NCBI GenBank assembly: GCA_018350325.1
Contig: JAEVLN010000006.1
Coordinates: 496,001-560,000, forward strand
DNA from: Globodera rostochiensis
Lineage: Eukaryota > Nematoda > Chromadorea > Rhabditida > Heteroderidae
Direction of reading: 5' to 3'
DNA length: 64,000 bases
Every line of letters begins with the position of its first letter. Position 1 is the stretch's first letter. Shown piece after piece: positions 35,301 through 45,956 of this stretch. Position numbers and translations under genes: made by a program. The notes below the pieces were generated by a model that had not been told where the DNA came from, did not search any database, and worked only from the letters and a program-made list of their open reading frames with translations.

Positions 35301-38300
35301 CAAAAGTTGCCCCCCCCCAAAGTTGGCACCTTCAAAAGTTGCCCTCCTCCAAAGTTGCCCTCCCCCAAGTTGGCACTTTCAAAAGTTGCCCCCCCCAAAG
35401 TTGGCACCTTCAAAAGTTGCCTCCTCCAAAGTTGCCCTCCCCCAAGTTGGCACTTTCAAAAGTTGCCCCCCCCAAAGTTGGCACCTTCAAAAGTTGCCCC
35501 CCCCCAAAGTTGGCACTTTCAAAAGTTGCCCCCCCTCAAAGTTGGCACCTTCAAAAGTTGCCCCCCCCAAAGTTGGCACTTTCAAAAGTTGCCCCCCCCC
35601 AAAGTTGGCACTTTCAAAAGTTGCCCCCCCCCAAAGTTGGCACCTTCAAAAGTTGCCCTCCTCCAAAGTTGCCCCCCCTCAAAGTTGGCACCTTCAAAAG
35701 TTGCCCCCCCCCAAAGTTGGCACTTTCAAAAGTTGCCCCCCCCCAAAGTTGGCACCTTCAAAAGTTGCCCTCCTCCAAAGTTGCCCTCCCCCAAGTTGGC
35801 ACTTTCAAAAGTTGCCCCCCCCAAAGTTGGCACCTTCAAAAGTTGCCCCCCCCCCAAAGTTGGCACCTTCAAAAGTTGCCCCCCCCCAAAGTTGGCACCT
35901 TCAAAAGTTGCCCCCCCCCCCAAAGTTGGCACCTTCAAAAGTTGCCCACTGACCGTGCGCATCGTAAATTTGCCCGGGCTTTAGCGACTCCGTCAATGGA
36001 AGTTGCTCGCGCAGCAGCGAAGTTCGCATGCAATTGTTCTGACGTGCACTGAAATCGGTGGTTGAATTGGTTTAAGTTTTTTTGTAAATGTTTTGTTTTG
36101 TTCAATAATTTCTCCTTTTCAGTCAGACTTTCGGAGTTCAACCTATCCAAGAAGTTCAGCAGTGCATGACGTCATTTCGGACTATTGCCCCTAATTTAAG
36201 GTGAACAAGAAAAGATGCATTTCATTTTAAGTAATCATTTTGCAAAATGTTTCAGTTTATTCTTTAAATTAAACCCGGCAGGGACAAACGGACTCGAGTC
36301 GCTGGATGAATGACTGATAGTCGCGCATGGAGCAGCTGGACCAGGTCACTTTCCCCGGGCCCAACGAAGCGCTCATTATGAAAGTGCCAGAACAATAGGG
36401 CTCGTCGTGCCGCATGCCAACAGCGTGGCCGAGCTCGTGGGTTCCGATGAAGGCTGAGGTAAAGTCCAGACCTTCCGCGAGAGTGCTTGGCAAAGGGACC
36501 GATCTTTTGGGCTGCTGGATGAGTTGGAGCTGTACCAGGAATTCCAGGAGTCGCACATTCCATCTTTAAAAGAAAAGCAGCCAATTGGTGTTCGAGAGTC
36601 GAGACTGTACGGCTCGAGACCCTCGAATCACTGACCGAGCCGAGCAATGCCGGAAATGGAAGTGGCGCCGTAGCCCCGATGGATGTCAAATCCGGTTAGC
36701 ATCAATGCATGGTCCCAATCCCGAGCACCCAAATTGCGCTGATAACGGCAAAACATATCCAAATAGCGTTGAGCATTGCCCTGATCGGAAATGTTTTAAT
36801 CACAAAAGTCAATAAAAATGGTGGACACATTTTCGTGGAGATAAGCTGCGATGGCACTCTGCAAAGTTCGACAAGTTCAGAAGTGCCGTCAAACACTTAC
36901 CGGCTGAGTTTGGTACACTTCGTAACGAACAACCCTTGAGGGGAATTGTAAGAATTGGTCGAGATTCTGTTGAACCTGAATGTGAGCGAAGGAACGGCGG
37001 TCGGCTGTCGATACATAATTTGGATGTTGCTGAACGGGGAAGATTTTTGATGGCAATTGATCGGACCTTTCCCCGGGGGGGACGACCTCAGCATGGTCAA
37101 CATGTACTGCTGCAGCTTCTGCCAGGCCAGAGAACCGTATTTAGAAGAAAAATGACGCCATAATTGTTCGTCGACAAACACAGCCAACTCCACCTATTAG
37201 GTACTGGTAAATAACTCCCGAGACTCCATTAAAAGCATTATTGCACGGGTAATGAACTCCCGAGACTCCATTAAAAGCATTATTGGAATTCAAACACCCC
37301 CGTTTTATAGGAGTACATCGACCAACCAGCAGATCGCCCTCCCTCATTAGCTTCTGTCCCGCCACAAAAGCGTCCTCGTGGACGCCCGCCTCATTCTCCA
37401 CTAACTCTTCACTGCTAATTGTGTTTTCAATGCCGCAAAAGTCTTCGGCACTTTTTGCTTCCCGCCGATAAAGCACGTGCAACGCCTTAGTCCTGTCCCC
37501 CGTCGATCGCCGAACTAAGCAAAGATCGACCAAATTTAGTGATCATTCGCTGATAGAAAAAACGATCAGAATTACCCCGGGCCATGTGATGAGCGGGGAT
37601 TGGGTGGAGTACGTGCACTGATCCATTGTGGATGATTGTGCCCTTCTGGAATGATTACGATCATTTCCAAAATTCCATTAAGATCAGAATTTGTCGACTC
37701 GAAGTCGGCCGAAGTCTCACCAATTCCCACTCGTCACAGTTGGAAATTGCGGCCAAAATGTGCTCCGACCGATGGTGGAAGTGACAATCTTCGGCCATCG
37801 CCCGCGGGGCTCTCTCCGTCTGAAGAAAACCTCCGCCGTCGGGACGCGTTCGTCTGACGACGGTGAACCGATCGGCCAAAAGTTGGTCGGTGACCGAGTA
37901 AAGGGACAGCAAGAGGGGCCGTTCATTTGCAAACAATTGAAGGTACAGGTCGAACATGGGCTCGTCAGGACGGACGGGACGCTGGCGGGGAATCAGACGG
38001 GGAGAGACGAGCCGGTGGGGAGGCACTGATCGGAGATGATCGACGCCAAAAGTGTACCTTTGAGGGAATTTCTAAAAATGGACAAAAAAGGAAAAGCATT
38101 CAAATCGATCACTTGAGATCGTCGGCCGAGAAGAAGCTGACCAAGCAAAGGCCGTTCTGAAAGCGAAAAAATGGCCTCAGAATTTGCGGTAAAAATTCAT
38201 TTTTTTAAGCCTTTGGGGTATTCGTCGAAATAAACAAAAAAGCGTTCCCAAAAATGTTGGTTGGTCACGCCCAATCGGCCACCTCCGTCATTAACCAAAC

Positions 38301-38555
38301 AAAACAAATTAATTCGTCATAATTTTCTTTTATTTTATTTTCTTTTATTTTTTATTCTTTTAACCTTTCGTCGGCGCCCAATCTTTTTCTTGTTAATTGT
38401 CATTTTGTGACAAATAACCAAACTTTGCACTTTAATCAAAACGTCGTCACTTTGACCAATGCCAAAAAGCCCCCAAAAATGTTTCGATGCAAATGCAAAT
38501 ATATAACCTGGAGGGACGAAAGCAGTGAAAGTGCCACCAACAGAATGGACGGCAT
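23398..38555 (-). CDS. ADAMTS-family secreted metalloprotease with seven TSP1 repeats
   Basis: Zinc endopeptidase of the extracellular matrix. ATG at 38555 gives signal peptide [15 protein letters not shown]. Prodomain exons follow (38150-37300: [57 protein letters not shown]). The catalytic domain starts [14 protein letters not shown] (37190). It runs through [20 protein letters not shown] to the zinc motif [12 protein letters not shown] with Met-turn FIMSAS (36440-36360). Then NNCMRTSLL...KPGQIYDAH (36038-35954), [16 protein letters not shown] (34114-34052), [13 protein letters not shown]...GTHCGANQW (34012-33913) and CSLGRCVPW (27390). TSP1 repeat 1 is [12 protein letters not shown] (26300). 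The Cys-rich part is [20 protein letters not shown] and [13 protein letters not shown] (25860-25630). Six more TSP1 repeats end [14 protein letters not shown] and stop at 23398. No GON domain. The layout is like nematode ADT/GON-1 proteases. The region 25440-25230 is unresolved, and one catalytic-domain join is ambiguous. Confidence 0.9.
26505..26725. repeat. AT-rich minisatellite (ATTGAATTAAATTGAATAAA)
   Basis: Copies of ATTAAATTGAATTGAATAAA with slips of 5 bp (AATTG, AATAA). It lies in an intron of the ADAMTS gene and is in marked contrast to the GC-rich array that begins about 700 bp to the right. Confidence 0.9.
27391..33875. repeat. 6.5-kb GC-rich satellite, wholly intronic in the ADAMTS gene
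   Basis: Two alternating monomers make the array. Type A is about 36 bp (GGGCTGCCCTTAAGGGGTGG, then a G run and GTAACGCC). Type B is about 48 bp (GGGCATTCCAATACCCTTAA, then GGGGGTGGGGGGAGGGTAAC). The usual A+B dimer is about 83 bp, with some BB and AA steps. On top of this, long blocks recur exactly at offsets of 1087, 1332 and 2176 bp, so it has higher-order structure. The host intron runs from donor 33912 to acceptor 27392/27391 (6522 bp), and the left edge of the array is the acceptor itself. Confidence 0.97.
34168..35948. repeat. 1.8-kb minisatellite in a second ADAMTS intron
   Basis: About 60 copies of a 29-30-bp unit, AAAGTTGGCACCTTCAAAAG followed by TTGCC and a C run. Variants are CTCCCCCAAG and CTCCTCCAAAGTTGCC half-units. 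All three plus-strand frames are open through most of it (up to 654 codons, [17 protein letters not shown] repeats), which reflects lack of stop codons in the unit and not a gene. The host intron is 34115-35953, so the array starts within about 6 bases of the donor. Confidence 0.97.
37200..37290. repeat. About 45-bp direct duplication in an ADAMTS intron
   Basis: Two copies of AACTCCCGAGACTCCATTAA followed by AAGCATTATTG, in the intron between the prodomain exon and the first catalytic-domain exon. Confidence 0.8.
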
Positions 38556-38753
38556 GGACGAGAAAGCAAAAGCGAAAGTGCCGCGGCTAAAAGAGTTGGA
38601 AGACGGACGGAATTGCGTTGTCGTTGACGTCCTCCCGCGCATTGCCGTTCCCGGACGATGCCCGCAGAAGATGGAAGCGGGAGTTGGTGAAGTTGAAGTC
38701 GAACACGAAATTGGATTATGAAAATGCGATGAGGACGACGGGGAGTCCATCCG

Positions 38754-38920
38754 AAGGGAAGGGAAGGGAAAGGAAGGGAAGAAGAAAGAGTTGGAAGGGA
38801 AGAGAAGGGAAGAAGATTCGGAAGGGAAGGGAAGAAGATTTGGAAGGGAAGGGAAGAAGATTTGGAAGAGAAGGGAAGAAGATTTGGAAGGGAAGGAAAG
38901 GGAAGGAAGGAAGACGGAAT
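38754..38920. repeat. GAAGGGAAGAAGATTTGGAAGG-type repeat
   Basis: About seven copies of a 22-bp purine-only unit in which GAAGGG, GAAGAAGATT and TGGAAGG alternate. It lies just upstream of the ADAMTS start and could be part of its promoter region. Confidence 0.85.
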
Positions 38921-40555
38921 GATCGGATGACGAAACTCTTCCGGTCGGTCGGAGGGGAGGGGGCGGGGGATGGACGAAGGCTGAATTTGAGGGATGAGCG
39001 TGGATTTGGCGATTTGGGGGGAATTGGGCGAAGGTCAGCAGCCCACCATTTTGAATTGCGAAATTGGGAGAGTTATTTTATTGTTCGATCAAAGTGAGGG
39101 GAGGTGAGGGGGGGGGCAAAGATCAATTACGAGACAAATTGTCGAAAATGATGGAAGTGGGGGGGGGGGGGGTCGGTGGGAATGGAAAATGGACCTTTTG
39201 AAATTGCGATCGGTTGGGGGGGGGCATTTGCCAAAAAAGGGAAATAGATGCCCTCCAGGGGAACGCTTTTGGCGGGGTGGTCACCTTTCGCCGGAAGGGA
39301 CCAAAAGGGGGGGGGGGGGTACCAAAAATCACTCAGAAACGAATTCGGTAGGGAGGCGGGGGCGGGGGGGGGGGGGGGGTAAAGGCTACTTCGACATTCA
39401 TCCAATTTGTGGAGACAGACCAATTACGCGTCCTCCAATAGCTGGAGGCGGAATATTGTCGGGTGAGGATCGCGATAATTTGCTTGTCACGCACCCCCCC
39501 CCCCCCCTCCAGTGCTCCTTCCGCTTCCTTTCTTCCCACCGACCCAAAATTGACTCCGACGACGAATGGATTTGGAGTCGTTCATTTGCTTCTCTCACAG
39601 AAGATACCTTTGAAGTGCCCCCCCCCCCGGGGGGTTAAAATGTGAAGGAACAATTCGAATGAAAAGGTTTGCAAAGTGTCAATTTGGGGGGAGACTATTA
39701 GTCTGGCAGATGAAACACAAAATTTATTCTTTTGCCCAAAGAAAGGCCTTGAAAGGCTCGAAGGACCTTGGGGGTCAGGCCAACAGAGCAAAGACCGAAC
39801 AACGGGGCGGAAATGGCGGGTGGGAGGGGGGGGGGGGGGAATGTGTCCCAAACTCCCAAACTTTGGAGTGGGAGGGGGGGGGCACGTTTTGTAGTAATGA
39901 GAGGAGGGGGGGGGGGATTGTGACGAAGAAAGAAAGGAGAAAGTCACCAATCCCCGGGGGGGGGGGGCGAGGACCGTTCAGAATCAACAAGTGCTTTTGC
40001 ATAGGCTAAGTTGGCATTTTACAGTTATGAGGTTTTTATTTGAAACTAAACTTTTTTGCCGTATTTAACTATTTTATGACACTTTTAGCACAATTTTGTT
40101 GGTTTTTATAACCTAAATACGTCCTCAAAAGGATGGGCGGCTTTTTGCACCTAAAAGTCCCAACTCTACTCTAAGGACAAACAAAATGAGTCCAAATTAA
40201 TGGGGGAAGCTGTCGGGGGGGGGGGGGTGGTCGGTTGGTCACCTCCCCCGACGGGTGGGCCAGATCAGCTGGCACCAACCAATCGACCAGCCGACCCATC
40301 TGGCGGACGGACGGAGAAATGCTCGAAATGTTCCAAAATTCATTATGTCCTAAACTATCCGCCGCCGGCTGTCCAATTCCATTGCCAAAATATTCTTCCA
40401 AAATTTGGACGGGACATAAAAAGCTTACAAATTATTTGGGTGTCTGGTAATAAAATGCATTTCTGTGGGCAAAAGCTACGGAATTTGTTTGTTTGGTTTG
40501 TGAGATCGTTCCATGGACAAATTTGGAGAAAAGGAAAAAGGGACATTTAAACAAA
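38921..40555. other. G-run-rich spacer, no gene recognised
   Basis: Many G runs of 8-18 bases (for example near 39160, 39310, 39370, 39830, 39960, 40215). Reading frames on both strands are Gly- or Pro-rich artefacts. 40170-40400 on the minus strand has an open segment (FWNISSISPSVRQMG) that might be a 3' exon of the small gene at 40560-40985. Confidence 0.5.
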
Positions 40556-40559
40556 AGCG

Positions 40560-40985
40560 TCGAAAGGGTCAGATCGATCAGATTTTGAGTTTGTTGGGCC
40601 TTCAGAGTTCGGTGGGAGGAGTCGCTAAAAGCTGCGTCCCGCTGGCCCGACCTCAGGACTCTGAAATGGCATTTGGTCCAGAAATGACCCCCTCCCAATC
40701 TCGATGACCCTTACCCCTCCCCAACCCCGACCTCCTTGCTCTTCTCGTCCAGAAAAGGACCCCTTCCCAATCTCCCGACCTCCGAGAATGCCGTGGTTGG
40801 GGCCGGAGAGCTTACCAGAACCTTTGCTTGCCTTGGATCGACGATGGCACCGCCTGCAACAACGGCGTGCCCTGATCTTCACTCATTAACGTGCCCAACA
40901 TCGTCTCCACCTGTCCGCTCAGTTGCACGTCAAAACTTGCGGACGATTGGGCAATACCAACCGGGGCGGAGAGCACAGAAAGCAT
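40560..40985 (-). CDS. Possible small secreted protein
   Basis: ATG at 40985 gives MLSVLSAPVGIAQSSASFDV followed by QLSGQVETMLGTLMSEDQGT and PLLQAVPSSIQGKQ. A join with a GTTCTG donor near 40826 and an acceptor near 40670 gives RVLRSGQRDAAFSDSSHRTL, KAQQTQNLIDLTLSTLL. The N-terminus is weakly hydrophobic. The open frame upstream adds ISVHLAVAV, so the true start may lie in an earlier exon with a stronger signal peptide. The 3' end is not found. No family recognised. Confidence 0.3.
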
Positions 40986-42343
40986 CACAGCAACGGCCAA
41001 ATGGACGGAAATTTTCGGTGGGCAAAGGATTCTTCTTCTGGGGGGGCTAGAACAGGCTCTGATCAGCAATGATCAGTAGTCAGAACCTTACGGTATTTAG
41101 TGGTAACTTCAAAACTACCAATTTTTGAATTTAAACGCAAAAATTTAGTTTATTTAATGCTCAACAAATCTGTGGGAAGCGCGGGTAATTTCTGAATATT
41201 TCTGAGCAAAAAACATTAAAAAGCCCCAATAAAACCAATGTTAATTATCCGCCAAATTTTGATTAGTAAATCTTTGCTTTGTTTGAACAAAATTGGCTGG
41301 CATAATTGCTTTATCGTTTATTCACTACCCAACGGAATTCCTAGAAAACTGATCAATCACTGATCAAAATGCATTACAAACAAAGGCCGTCCACCCCCTC
41401 CCCCCCCGGCGATGAATGTGTGAAATGTTTGTGTAATGTTAAAAACTCTTTTTAATGCGTAAAAGGCAAAGATCGCCCGTGCTCAAATGCAACTTTTGCA
41501 CCGGACACTGACTTGAGAACGCCAAATACGTCGGGAAGGCATGGCATAACTTTGCTTTGATTGTGCAAATTATGAAGAACCTTTAAAGCTTTTCCCACTA
41601 ATTGAGTTGATCATTTCATATGTTTTCGTTTTGTTAATTTTGCAATTTTAAAATTCAAAATAAATGCTTTGCTTAATCGATGAGAGAGTCGGCCTCGCCT
41701 TGGGCGTCGTTGGGAATGCATTCGTTCGCTTTTTGTCGGTTTTCGATTATCTTTGCGAGTTAATTTATGCTCTGTGAGAGGGACGGGTGAGCGTTTGTTG
41801 CCAATGCAAAAGTTCCCCCCCCCCCAAAACCCCCCAAAAACCCCCCAAAAACCCAATCAAACAAAACCTGATCATCCGTCCCATCCGCAATTTCCCCCCC
41901 CCCTTTTTTTGCTTAACATGGGCGGGGGTAACTCGGCCACAGCGCGACGTTGATGAACATAACTAACTAATTGCGTTTTTGGGGGTGGAGGACATTCGAA
42001 TTCATACGATTGGGGGGGGGGGGGGGAGTTGTCCAAATCACAATTATCCTCATTTAACATCGTTATATTGTTTTTTTGTATGTTTATCCCTATTTTTACT
42101 TTCGTCCACAAATCCCCCCCCCCTAAAATCGTTGACGGATCCCCCCCCCCCCCACCAACCGGCGGCGGTCGGTGTTCAACAGCCTCTCAGCACCACCCAC
42201 CCACATAAATCCATCACAAAATCATAACCAATTCATCTTCCACCGTTCGTTTGCAAAAAGTAATAATGGCATGCGAAACGATGACGAATGAAAATAAATG
42301 AATTAAATTTGTAAATTTTTTCTTCCAAATTAATGTCCGTCCG
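40986..42343. other. No gene recognised
   Basis: Mostly AT-rich from 41080 to 41760, then C- and G-run rich (41815-42160). Short open frames are present but none has coding character. Confidence 0.5.
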
Positions 42344-42537
42344 TCAGTCTTCGATCGGTACTTCGTGGGTAATCATTTTTTGCGCCAATTGAAGTCCTTT
42401 CTCTCCCCCAATCAATTTGAATCCCAAGCCGACAATTGTCCCCTAACCAGCTTCAATGAGTGCCCTAACTGTGGCCAATAAAAGCACATCAAAACGGCGA
42501 CCAAATTCCCATTCATCCGATGACCCAATCCGGTTTT
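42344..42537 (-). pseudogene. Unrecognised 3' exon with an internal in-frame stop
   Basis: After an acceptor (CCATCAG, 42538-42540) the minus strand encodes NRIGSSDEWEFGRRFDVLLL and ATVRALIEAG, then TAG (42445-42443). In the same frame it continues GTIVGLGFKLIGGEKGLQLA, QKMITHEVPIED and TGA at 42344. Both halves look like real protein and read as one helical domain. Either the TAG is the true end, or the second half is a separate exon using TTAG as acceptor, or the gene is broken. No upstream exon is identifiable because a 3-kb tandem array begins 200 bases upstream. No family recognised. Confidence 0.3.
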
Positions 42538-42741
42538 CTGATGGAAGAGGGGAGGGAGGGCGGCTGCGATCACTCACGAAAACACCCCCCCCCCTACTCA
42601 TTCAACTCATCGTTTTGTTTTCCTTATTGTATTGTATTGAGTTTGCGCAATCGAGACAAGCACATGTACAGCCGTAGGGGGGGGGGGGGGGGGGGGTGTT
42701 GGGGTGTTGCACGTTTGCGTCGCCGATTTGGGGGGGGGGGG

Positions 42742-45727
42742 GGTCCCGGAGGTGAGGGAGTTCCCGGAGGTGAGGGAGTTCCCGGAGGTGAGGGAGTTCT
42801 CGGAGGTGAGGGAGTTCTCGGAGGTGAGGGAGTTCCCGGAGGTGAGGGAGTTCCCGGAGGTGAGGGAGTGAGTTCCCGGAGGTGAGGGAGTGAGTTCCCG
42901 GAGGTGAGGGAGTGAGTTCCCGGAGGTGAGGGAGTGAGTTCCCGGAGGTGAGGGAGTGAGTTCCCGGAGGTGAGGGAGTGAGTTCCCGGAGGTGAGGGAG
43001 TGAGTTCCCGGAGGTGAGGGAGTTCCCGGAGGTGAGGGAGTTCCCGGAGGTGAGGGAGTTCCCGGAGGTGAGGGAATTCTCGGAGGTGAGGGAGTGAGTT
43101 CCCGGAGGTGAGGGAGTTCCCCGAGGTGAGGGAGTTCCCCGAGGTGAGGGAGTGAGTTCCCAGAGGTGAGGGAGTGAGTTCCCGGAGGTGAGGGAGTGAG
43201 TTCCCGGAGGTGAGGGAGTGAGTTCCCGGAGGTGAGGGAGTGAGTTCCCAGAGGTGAGGGAGTGAGTTCCCGGAGGTGAGGGAGTGAGTTCCCGGAGGTG
43301 AGGGAGTGAGTTCCCGGAGGTGAGGGAGTGAGTTCCCGGAGGTGAGGGAGTGAGTTCCCGGAGGTGAGGGAGTGAGTTCCCGGAGGTGAGGGAGTGAGTT
43401 CCCGGAGGTGAGGGAGTGAGTTTCCCGGAGGTGAGGGAGTTCCCGGAGGGTAGGGAGTTCCCGAGGGTGAGGGATTCCCGGAGGTGAGGGAATGTCTCGG
43501 AGGTGAGGGAGTGATTTCCCGGAGGTGAGGGAGTTTTTCCCCGAGGTGAGGGAGTTCCCCGAGGTGAGGGAGTGATTCCCAGAGGTGAGGGAGTGAGTTC
43601 CCGGAGGGTGAGGGAGTGATTTCCCGGAGGTGAGGGAGTGAGTTCCCGGAGGTGAGGGAGTGAGTTTCCCAGAGGTGAGGGAGTGAGTTCCCGGAGGTGA
43701 GGGAGTGAGTTCCCGGAGGTGAGGGAGTGAGTTCCCGGAGGTGAGGGGAGTGAGTTCCCGAGGTGAGGGAGTGAGTTCCCGGAGGGTGAGGGAGTGAGTT
43801 CCCGGAGGTGAGGGAGTGAGTTCCCGGAGGTGAGGGAGTGAGTTTCCCGGAGGTGAGGGAGTTCCCGGAGGTGAGGGAGTGAGTTCCCGGAGGTGAGGGA
43901 GTTCCCGGAGGTGAGGTGAGTTCCGGAGGTGAGGGAGTTCCCGGAGGTGAGGGAGTTCCGAGGTGAGGGAGTTCCGGAGGTGAGGGAGTTCCCGGAGGTG
44001 AGGGAGTGAGTTCCCGGAGGTGAGGGAGTGAGTTCCCGGAGGTGAGGGAGTTCCCGGAGGTGAGGGAGTGAGTTCCCGGAGGTGAGGGAGTTCTCGGAGG
44101 TGAGGGAGTTCCCGGAGGTGAGGGAGTGAGTTCCCGGAGGTGAGGGAGTGAGTTCCCGGAGGTGAGGGAGTGAGTTCCCGGAGGTGAGGGAGTGAGTTCC
44201 CGGAGGTGAGGGAGTTCCCGGAGGTGAGGGAGTGAGTTCCCGGAGGTGAGGGAGTTCCCGGAGGTGAGGGAGTGAGTTCCCGGAGGTGAGGGAGTTCCCG
44301 GAGGTGAGGGAGTGAGTTCCCGGAGGTGAGGGAGTTCCCGGAGGTGAGGGAGTGAGTTCCCGGAGGTGAGGGAGTTCTCGGAGGTGAGGGAGTTCCCGGA
44401 GGTGAGGGAGTGAGTTCCCGGAGGTGAGGGAGTGAGTTCCCGGAGGTGAGGGAGTTCCCGGAGGTGAGGGAGTGAGTTCCCGGAGGTGAGGGAGTTCTCG
44501 GAGGTGAGGGAGTTCCCGGAGGTGAGGGAGTGAGTTCCCGGAGGTGAGGGAGTGAGTTCCCGGAGGTGAGGGAGTGAGTTCCCGGAGGTGAGGGAGTGAG
44601 TTCCCGGAGGTGAGGGAGTTCCCGGAGGTGAGGGAGTGAGTTCCCGGAGGTGAGGGAGTTCCCGGAGGTGAGGGAGTGAGTTCCCGGAGGTGAGGGAGTT
44701 CTCGGAGGTGAGGGAGTTCCCGGAGGTGAGGGAGTGAGTTCCCGGAGGTGAGGGAGTGAGTTCCCGGAGGTGAGGGAGTTCCCGGAGGTGAGGGAGTGAG
44801 TTCCCGGAGGTGAGGGAGTTCTCGGAGGTGAGGGAGTTCCCGGAGGTGAGGGAGTGAGTTCCCGGAGGTGAGGGAGTGAGTTCCCGGAGGTGAGGGAGTT
44901 CCCGGAGGTGAGGGAGTTCTCGGAGGTGAGGGAGTTCCCGGAGGTGAGGGAGTTCCCGGAGGTGAGGGAGTTCCCGGAGGTGAGGGAGTGAGTTCCCGGA
45001 GGTGAGGGAGTGAGTTCCCGGAGGTGAGGGAGTTCCCGGAGGTGAGGGAGTTCCCGGAGGTGAGGGAGTTCCCGGAGCTGAGGGAGTTCCCGGAGGTGAG
45101 TGAGTTCCCGGAGTTGAGGGAGTGAGTTCCCGGAGGTGAGGGAGTTCCCGGAGGTGAGGGAGTTCCCGGAGGTGAGGGAGTTCCCGGAGGTGAGGGAGTT
45201 CCCGGAGGTGAGGGAGTTCCCGGAGGTGAGGGAGTTCCCGGAGGTGAGTGAGTTCCCGGAGGTGAGGGAGTGAGTTCCCGGAGGTGAGGGAGTTCCCGGA
45301 GGTGAGGGAGTTCCCGGAGGTGAGGTGAGGGAGTTCCCGGAGGTGAGGGAGTTCGTGAGGGAGTTCCCGGAGGTGAGGGAGTGAGTTCCGGAGGTGAGGG
45401 AGTTCCCGGAGGTGAGGGAGTTCTCGGAGGTGAGGGAGTTCCCGGAGGTGAGGGAGTTCCCGGAGGTGAGGGAGTGAGTTCCCGGAGGTGAGGGAGTTCC
45501 CGGAGGTGAGGGAGTTCTCGGAGGTGAGGGAGTTCCCGGAGGTGAGGGAGTTCCCGGAGGTGAGGGAGTGAGTTCCCGGAGGTGAGGGAGTTCCCGGAGG
45601 TGAGGGAGTTCTCGGAGGTGAGGGAGTTCTCGGAGGTGAGGGAGTTCCCGGAGGTGAGGGAGTTCTCGGAGGTGAGGGAGTTCCCGGAGGTGAGGGAGTT
45701 CCCGGAGGTGAGGGAGTTCCCGGAAAT
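42742..45727. repeat. 3-kb minisatellite, 18- and 22-bp units
   Basis: About 150 copies of GGAGGTGAGGGAGTTCCC, with or without an extra GAGT (22-bp form GGAGGTGAGGGAGTGAGTTC CC). Substitutions give TTCTC, CCGAG and CAGAG variants. Between about 43430 and 43990 the units are more degraded, with single-base indels. Two minus-strand frames stay open for more than 1000 codons (TPSPPGTHSLTSGNSLP-type), a by-product of a unit with no stop codon. Confidence 0.97.
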
Positions 45728-45956
45728 GGATGAGTGGGGTAGACGAACTCAGTCCCCCCAAGGGACGTCTGGACTGACTGTGCCCTCCATCCATTCACTT
45801 GAGGGAGTGAGTGTCAAGGTCGACCGCATAAAGGAAAAGGAGGGGAGCCAAAGGGATGGACCGTCCGGAAGTAAATGTGCAAAAACATTTGCACATTCAA
45901 TGACACAGAATAAGCCGATGCTCAGCGGAAAGTCGGACCCTAAATTTACCCCCTTT

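Noticed and set aside
34088..36052. 654-codon plus-strand open frame through the 1.8-kb array
   Set aside because: All three frames are open because the repeat unit lacks stops. The array lies antisense inside a well-supported ADAMTS intron. The repeat peptide has no independent support.
42607..45798. Minus-strand open frames of more than 1000 codons (Ser/Pro/Thr/Leu repeats)
   Set aside because: Two frames are open at once through the same 18/22-bp repeat and indels shift between them freely. There is no start context, signal peptide or flanking domain.
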